In this document: positions 59,727 through 64,000 of the stretch, one piece after another
How the letters are laid out: every line of letters begins with the position of its first letter
Position numbering within the stretch: the stretch's first letter is position 1
NCBI GenBank assembly: GCA_019748195.1
Contig: JAIEPW010000065.1
Location: 30,532-94,531 of the forward strand
Length of the DNA: 64,000 nucleotides
Reading direction: 5' to 3'
Source: Bryobacteraceae bacterium
GTDB taxonomy: Bacteria; Acidobacteriota; Terriglobia; Bryobacterales; Bryobacteraceae
Position numbers and translations under genes: made by a program
Notes under the pieces: model-generated
Told to the model about the DNA's origin: nothing
What the model saw: only the letters and a program-made list of their open reading frames with translations
Databases searched by the model: none

Positions 59727-61892
59727 TCAAGGCAGGTAAACGAACTCGTTTCGATTCAACATCGCCAGGGCGAACTCGGTGACCGTGCCCCCGCGCGCGA
59801 GAAAATCCGCACTCAACTTTCGTTCGGCGGGCGACGGAGGGCGGGACAGCGCCAGGCGGTGCGCCTCCCGAACGATACAAGCCGCGCCGCCCCTGCAAAG
59901 CTGCTCCAACCGGGAGGCGAACGCCGCCGCCTGCTCCTGCATGAAGTCGCTGTTGATGCCGTTCAGTGCCTGCAGGGCGTGGGTAGATACCGGACGCTCC
60001 GGGCAGGAGGTCATGGCGTCGGGCTGATCGAAGTTGGCGAGCATCGGCAGGCGGACGGTTCGCTTGTTCAGCAGGTACAACGACCTCCGGTAGCGCTCGC
60101 TGACATCCCTGGGCAGCGGCCAAAGGTTGTCGGGTTCGAACTCAGTGAAGATCAGGTCGTAGACCTCTTTTTCGATGGGAACGCGCACCGGGGGACCGCC
60201 GGCCTTGAGATTCAGCTTGCCGCTGACGGCGAGTATGGAATCGCGGATCTGCTCGGCGTCCATGCGGCGGCGGTTGGCGCGCCAATAGAAGCGATTTTCA
60301 CTATCGATGGCGGCGTTGGCGGCGACCGTGCCTGTCGCTTGCCGGTACGCGGCGGAGGTGACGATGAGGCGGTCGAGCTTGCGGATGTCCCAGCCCGAGG
60401 CAACAAACTCGGCCGCCAGCCAGTCCAGCAGCTTGCGGTTGCTAGGGCGCTTGCCCAGGGCGCCGAAATCGTTGGGAGTTCCCACCAGCCCCGCGCCCAT
60501 GCGGAACTGCCAGATGCGATTGACCATCACCCGCGCAGTGAGCGGATGATCGGGCGAGACGAGCCAGCGGGCGAGGGCCGCGCGCCTGCCGGACACCGGC
60601 TGCGGAAACGCGGCATCGGGCGCGGTCAGCACCTTGGGCAGCCCCGCCTCCACGCGATCGAGCTTGTGCCGGTGATCGCCGCCTTTCAGGATGAAAGAGG
60701 CGGGCGCTTCAGCCATATTCGCCACGGCGTACGCGGTGGCCGGCGGCGGCGGCTCGTCCAGGTCGATGTCGTGCAGGCGGCGGCGCAGTCCGGCACGCCG
60801 GGAGCGTTCCGGCTCGGGAATGCGGGCGACTAACTCATCCCACAGGACTTCCGTCAGATCCTCGGCCTCCTTGGCCAGGATCTTCTCTTCCTCGCTGCGC
60901 TGATCCGCGGGCTTAGCCATGGCCGCGAGCTGAGGCGCGTTCAGCCGGGCGCGCTTCTCGGCTTGAATGGCTTCGCGGTACGGTTTCTCCAGCGCGCGGA
61001 TCTCGCCGGCGATGGGCTTGCGGCGGGCCTCGTGCGCCGCCTTGGCCTTGGCGTACGCCTCCTTTTCCGCCGCGGTGGCGATCTCGATGTCTTTCCCTTC
61101 GGTCGCGGCCAGCACTGCCTGCAAGCGGTAGTAATCGCTTTGCAGAATCGGATCGAACTTGTGGTTGTGGCAGCGGGCGCAGCCCACGGTGATGCCCAGG
61201 AACACGCTGCCGATAGCCCCGGTCATTTCCGTCAGCACTTCCTGGCGGTTCATTTCCTCATCCTGATTTCCCGCGACCAGGTGAATCGGGCCGGCGCGAT
61301 GGAAACCGGTGGCGATCAAAGCGTCGTGGTCGCCGGGGAACAGTTCGTCCCCGGCGATCTGCTCCTGCACGAAACGATCGAAGGGCTTGTTGGCTTGAAA
61401 CGAGCGCACGACATAGTCGCGATAGCGCCAGGCGTGGGGGCGTTCGGCGTCGATCTCGTAACCGTTCGTGTCGGCGTAGCGGACCACATCCAACCAGCGC
61501 TGCGCCCACCGTTCCCCGTACCGCGGCGACGCCATCAGGCGGTCCACCAGCTTCTCGTACGCCGTGGAGGAGCGGTCCTGGAGGAATGCATCCACTTCCC
61601 CGGGCGCCGGCGGCAGGCCCGTCAGGTCCAGGGAGACGCGCCGGATCAGCTTTTCGCGCGCGGCCGGCGGCGAGGGCGCGAGCTGCTTCTCCCGCATCGC
61701 CTCCAGAAGAAAGGCGTCGACAGGCGTGCGGATCCATGGATCGGTAAGCGACGGGAGCGCCGGACGGGCCACTTTCTGGAAGGACCAGAAGTTGCGGCGG
61801 CTGTTGATGAAAGCGTCCTCCCGGTCGTCCCAGGCGCTAAGAGCGAACGCGGAAGCGATAGCGAAGGCGGCGATGGCGCCCCGGACATTCAT
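59727..61892 (-). CDS. DUF1549/DUF1553 domain protein
   Basis: RRVSLDLTGLPPAPGEVDAFL...YEKLVDRLMASPRYGERWAQRWLDVVRYADTNGYE; RALARWLVSPDHPLTARVMVNRIWQ. Confidence 0.9.
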   Translation of the reverse strand: MNVRGAIAAFAIASAFALSAWDDREDAFINSRRNFWSFQKVARPALPSLTDPWIRTPVDAFLLEAMREKQLAPSPPAAREKLIRRVSLDLTGLPPAPGEVDAFLQDRSSTAYEKLVDRLMASPRYGERWAQRWLDVVRYADTNGYEIDAERPHAWRYRDYVVRSFQANKPFDRFVQEQIAGDELFPGDHDALIATGFHRAGPIHLVAGNQDEEMNRQEVLTEMTGAIGSVFLGITVGCARCHNHKFDPILQSDYYRLQAVLAATEGKDIEIATAAEKEAYAKAKAAHEARRKPIAGEIRALEKPYREAIQAEKRARLNAPQLAAMAKPADQRSEEEKILAKEAEDLTEVLWDELVARIPEPERSRRAGLRRRLHDIDLDEPPPPATAYAVANMAEAPASFILKGGDHRHKLDRVEAGLPKVLTAPDAAFPQPVSGRRAALARWLVSPDHPLTARVMVNRIWQFRMGAGLVGTPNDFGALGKRPSNRKLLDWLAAEFVASGWDIRKLDRLIVTSAAYRQATGTVAANAAIDSENRFYWRANRRRMDAEQIRDSILAVSGKLNLKAGGPPVRVPIEKEVYDLIFTEFEPDNLWPLPRDVSERYRRSLYLLNKRTVRLPMLANFDQPDAMTSCPERPVSTHALQALNGINSDFMQEQAAAFASRLEQLCRGGAACIVREAHRLALSRPPSPAERKLSADFLARGGTVTEFALAMLNRNEFVYLP

Positions 61893-61982
61893 CGCCCCTA
61901 TTCTAGAACGCGGAAACAGCGGAGAAGGATGGGAGCGCTTCCCGCTCGGCTATACTGGTGATTACTCCCCCGAGTGGTTCCG

Positions 61983-64000
61983 ATGTCCCAACGGCCATTC
62001 GTCCATCTTCACTGTCATACGGACTACTCGCTTCTCGACGGAGCGTGCGAGATCACGCAGCTCATGGAGTTGGTGGCCGAGCAGCAGCAGCCCGCCGTGG
62101 CCATGACCGATCACGGCAACCTGTTCGGCGCGGTGGAGTTCTACAACGCCGCGAAGGAAAAGGGCGTGCACCCGATCATCGGCTGCGAGCTCTATGTCAG
62201 CCGGCAGAGCTACACGGTCAAGAACGATTCGAATCCCTACAACCACCTGGTGGTCCTGTGCGAGAACCAGGAAGGCTATCGCAATCTGATTCAACTCGTG
62301 TCGACGGGATACCTGGACGGGTTTTACTACAAGCCGAGGATCGACAAGGACCTGCTGGCGAGGCACTCGAAGGGGCTGATCGCGTTTTCGGCCTGCCTGC
62401 GGGGCGACATCAACGAAGCTCTTCGGGACAGCCGCGAGGAGGAAGCGCTGCGGCTCGCGGGTGAATACGCCGATATCTTCGGCCCCGGCAACTTTTTCCT
62501 GGAAATGCAGGATCACGGCCTGGCGTTGGATACTCCGGTGATGCGGGGCGTGCGCAAGCTCGCCTCTCAGACAGGACTACCGCTAGTGGTTACCAATGAC
62601 GCGCACTACATGCGCGACAGCGACGCCCGGGCGCACGAAATCCTGCTGTGCATCCAGACCGGCAAGACCATGGCGCTGCCGCGCGAGCAGCGAATGCACT
62701 TCTCCACCGAGGAGTTCTACATCAAGTCTCGCGCGGAGATGGAGAAGCTGTTCGGCGATCTGCCGGAGGCCCTGGACCGCACCTGGGAGATCGCCCAGCG
62801 ATGCCAGTTGAAGCTCGAAAAGGTTAAGGACCCGTTCCCGGACTTTGAGGTCCCCCAAGAGCACGACATCCACAGCTACTTCGAGTTTGTCGCCAAGGCC
62901 GGCTTTGAGAAACGCCGCGAGCGTCTGGAAATGCTGCGCCGGGAGGGCAAACTGAAGCACGACATCCCGGAGTATTACGAGCGGCTGCGCAAGGAAGTCG
63001 GGATCATCCAGCAGATGAACTTCTCGGGCTACTTCCTCATCGTCTGGGATTTCATCCGCTTCGCCAAGCAGAGGCGTATCCCGGTGGGTCCGGGCCGCGG
63101 CTCCGCCGCGGGATCGCTGGTCAGCTACGCGATGGAGATCACCGACATCGATCCGCTGGAGTACGGGCTGCTGTTCGAACGCTTCCTGAATCCGGAGCGC
63201 GTCTCGATGCCCGACATCGATATCGATTTCTGCACGCGCGGCCGCGCCGAAGTGATCCAGTACGTCACCGAGAAATACGGGCGGGAGAAGGTGGCGCAGA
63301 TCATCACCTTCGGCACGCTGGGGGCGCGCGCCGCCATCAAGGACGTGGGACGCGCGCTGAACCTGGAGTTCGGGGAGGTGGAGAAGCTCACCAAGCTGAT
63401 TCCCACCCAGCCGCTGAACATCAAGCTGAAGGACGCGATCGCGGCGGAGCCCGGCCTGGAGGAAAGCGCACGCAAGGACCAGCGGGTGAAGGATGTGCTG
63501 CAGATCGCGCAGCGGCTGGAGGGCATGGCTCGCAACGCCAGCGTCCACGCCGCCGGGGTGGTGATCTCGCCGCTCCCGCTGAAGGAGCTGGTGCCGCTCT
63601 ACAAGACGAACAAGGATGAAATCGTCACCCAGTACGACATGGTGGGCCTCGAGAAGCTGTCTCTTCTCAAGATGGACTTCCTGGGCCTGACGACGCTCAC
63701 CATTATCGCCGACGCCTTGAAGCTGATCGAGAAACACCGCGGAACGGTCCTGACCATTGACGACATCCCCATCACGGACAAGGTGACGTTCGAGCGCATC
63801 TTCCACCGGGCTTTCACCAGCGGCGTGTTCCAATTCGAATCGCCTGGAATGCGCGACATCCTGCGGCGCTACCAGCCGGACCGCGTGGAGGACCTGATCG
63901 CGCTGAACGCGTTGTACCGTCCGGGTCCCATGGACATGATCGACGACTTCATCGACCGCAAGCACGGCCGCAAGGAAGTCGCCTACGATCTGCCGGAGAT
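61983..64000 (+). CDS. dnaE: DNA polymerase III alpha subunit (partial, runs off the window edge)
   Basis: MSQRPFVHLHCHTDYSLLDGACEI PHP domain; FSGYFLIVWDFIRFAKQRRIPVGPGRGSAAGSLVSYAM; PDIDIDF. Confidence 0.96.
   Translation, partial: MSQRPFVHLHCHTDYSLLDGACEITQLMELVAEQQQPAVAMTDHGNLFGAVEFYNAAKEKGVHPIIGCELYVSRQSYTVKNDSNPYNHLVVLCENQEGYRNLIQLVSTGYLDGFYYKPRIDKDLLARHSKGLIAFSACLRGDINEALRDSREEEALRLAGEYADIFGPGNFFLEMQDHGLALDTPVMRGVRKLASQTGLPLVVTNDAHYMRDSDARAHEILLCIQTGKTMALPREQRMHFSTEEFYIKSRAEMEKLFGDLPEALDRTWEIAQRCQLKLEKVKDPFPDFEVPQEHDIHSYFEFVAKAGFEKRRERLEMLRREGKLKHDIPEYYERLRKEVGIIQQMNFSGYFLIVWDFIRFAKQRRIPVGPGRGSAAGSLVSYAMEITDIDPLEYGLLFERFLNPERVSMPDIDIDFCTRGRAEVIQYVTEKYGREKVAQIITFGTLGARAAIKDVGRALNLEFGEVEKLTKLIPTQPLNIKLKDAIAAEPGLEESARKDQRVKDVLQIAQRLEGMARNASVHAAGVVISPLPLKELVPLYKTNKDEIVTQYDMVGLEKLSLLKMDFLGLTTLTIIADALKLIEKHRGTVLTIDDIPITDKVTFERIFHRAFTSGVFQFESPGMRDILRRYQPDRVEDLIALNALYRPGPMDMIDDFIDRKHGRKEVAYDLPE

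Overview
High-GC bacterial chromosome window. I infer an Acidobacteriota origin (Solibacteres/Bryobacterales-like), because of four ADOP/MacB-type permeases, an NHL-repeat protein with a Solibacter-type C-terminal domain, a DUF1549/DUF1553 protein and orphan reg_prop repeats. Most of 1-41 kb and 53-64 kb is ordinary chromosome: ppx/gppA (partial), PpiC isomerase, YeiH, M16 and S9 peptidases, hpnH, rbfA, DUF503, infB, nusA, rimP, an aminotransferase, a response regulator/histidine kinase pair, a GT2 glycosyltransferase and dnaE (partial). The main accessory island is about 42-52.9 kb. It holds two 5'-truncated RHS cassettes with a virtually identical ~1 kb core and different C-terminal tips, a third RHS scrap, one intact and several broken RAYT (Y1/HUH) transposases, a truncated IS110 transposase, about ten copies of a ~215-bp interspersed repeat, a GGGGACGGTCACC repeat, and a VapC/antitoxin pair. 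Other points of interest: a three-gene cluster encoding a PilZ-DnaJ fusion, a membrane-anchored peptidoglycan amidase and an actin-like ATPase; an M13 peptidase homologue that has lost all its zinc ligands; a promoter plus terminator-like hairpin directly before rimP; and a rimP-nusA-infB-DUF503-rbfA gene order split by opposite-strand permease genes. All calls come from reading the sequence and supplied ORFs; no database search was run.
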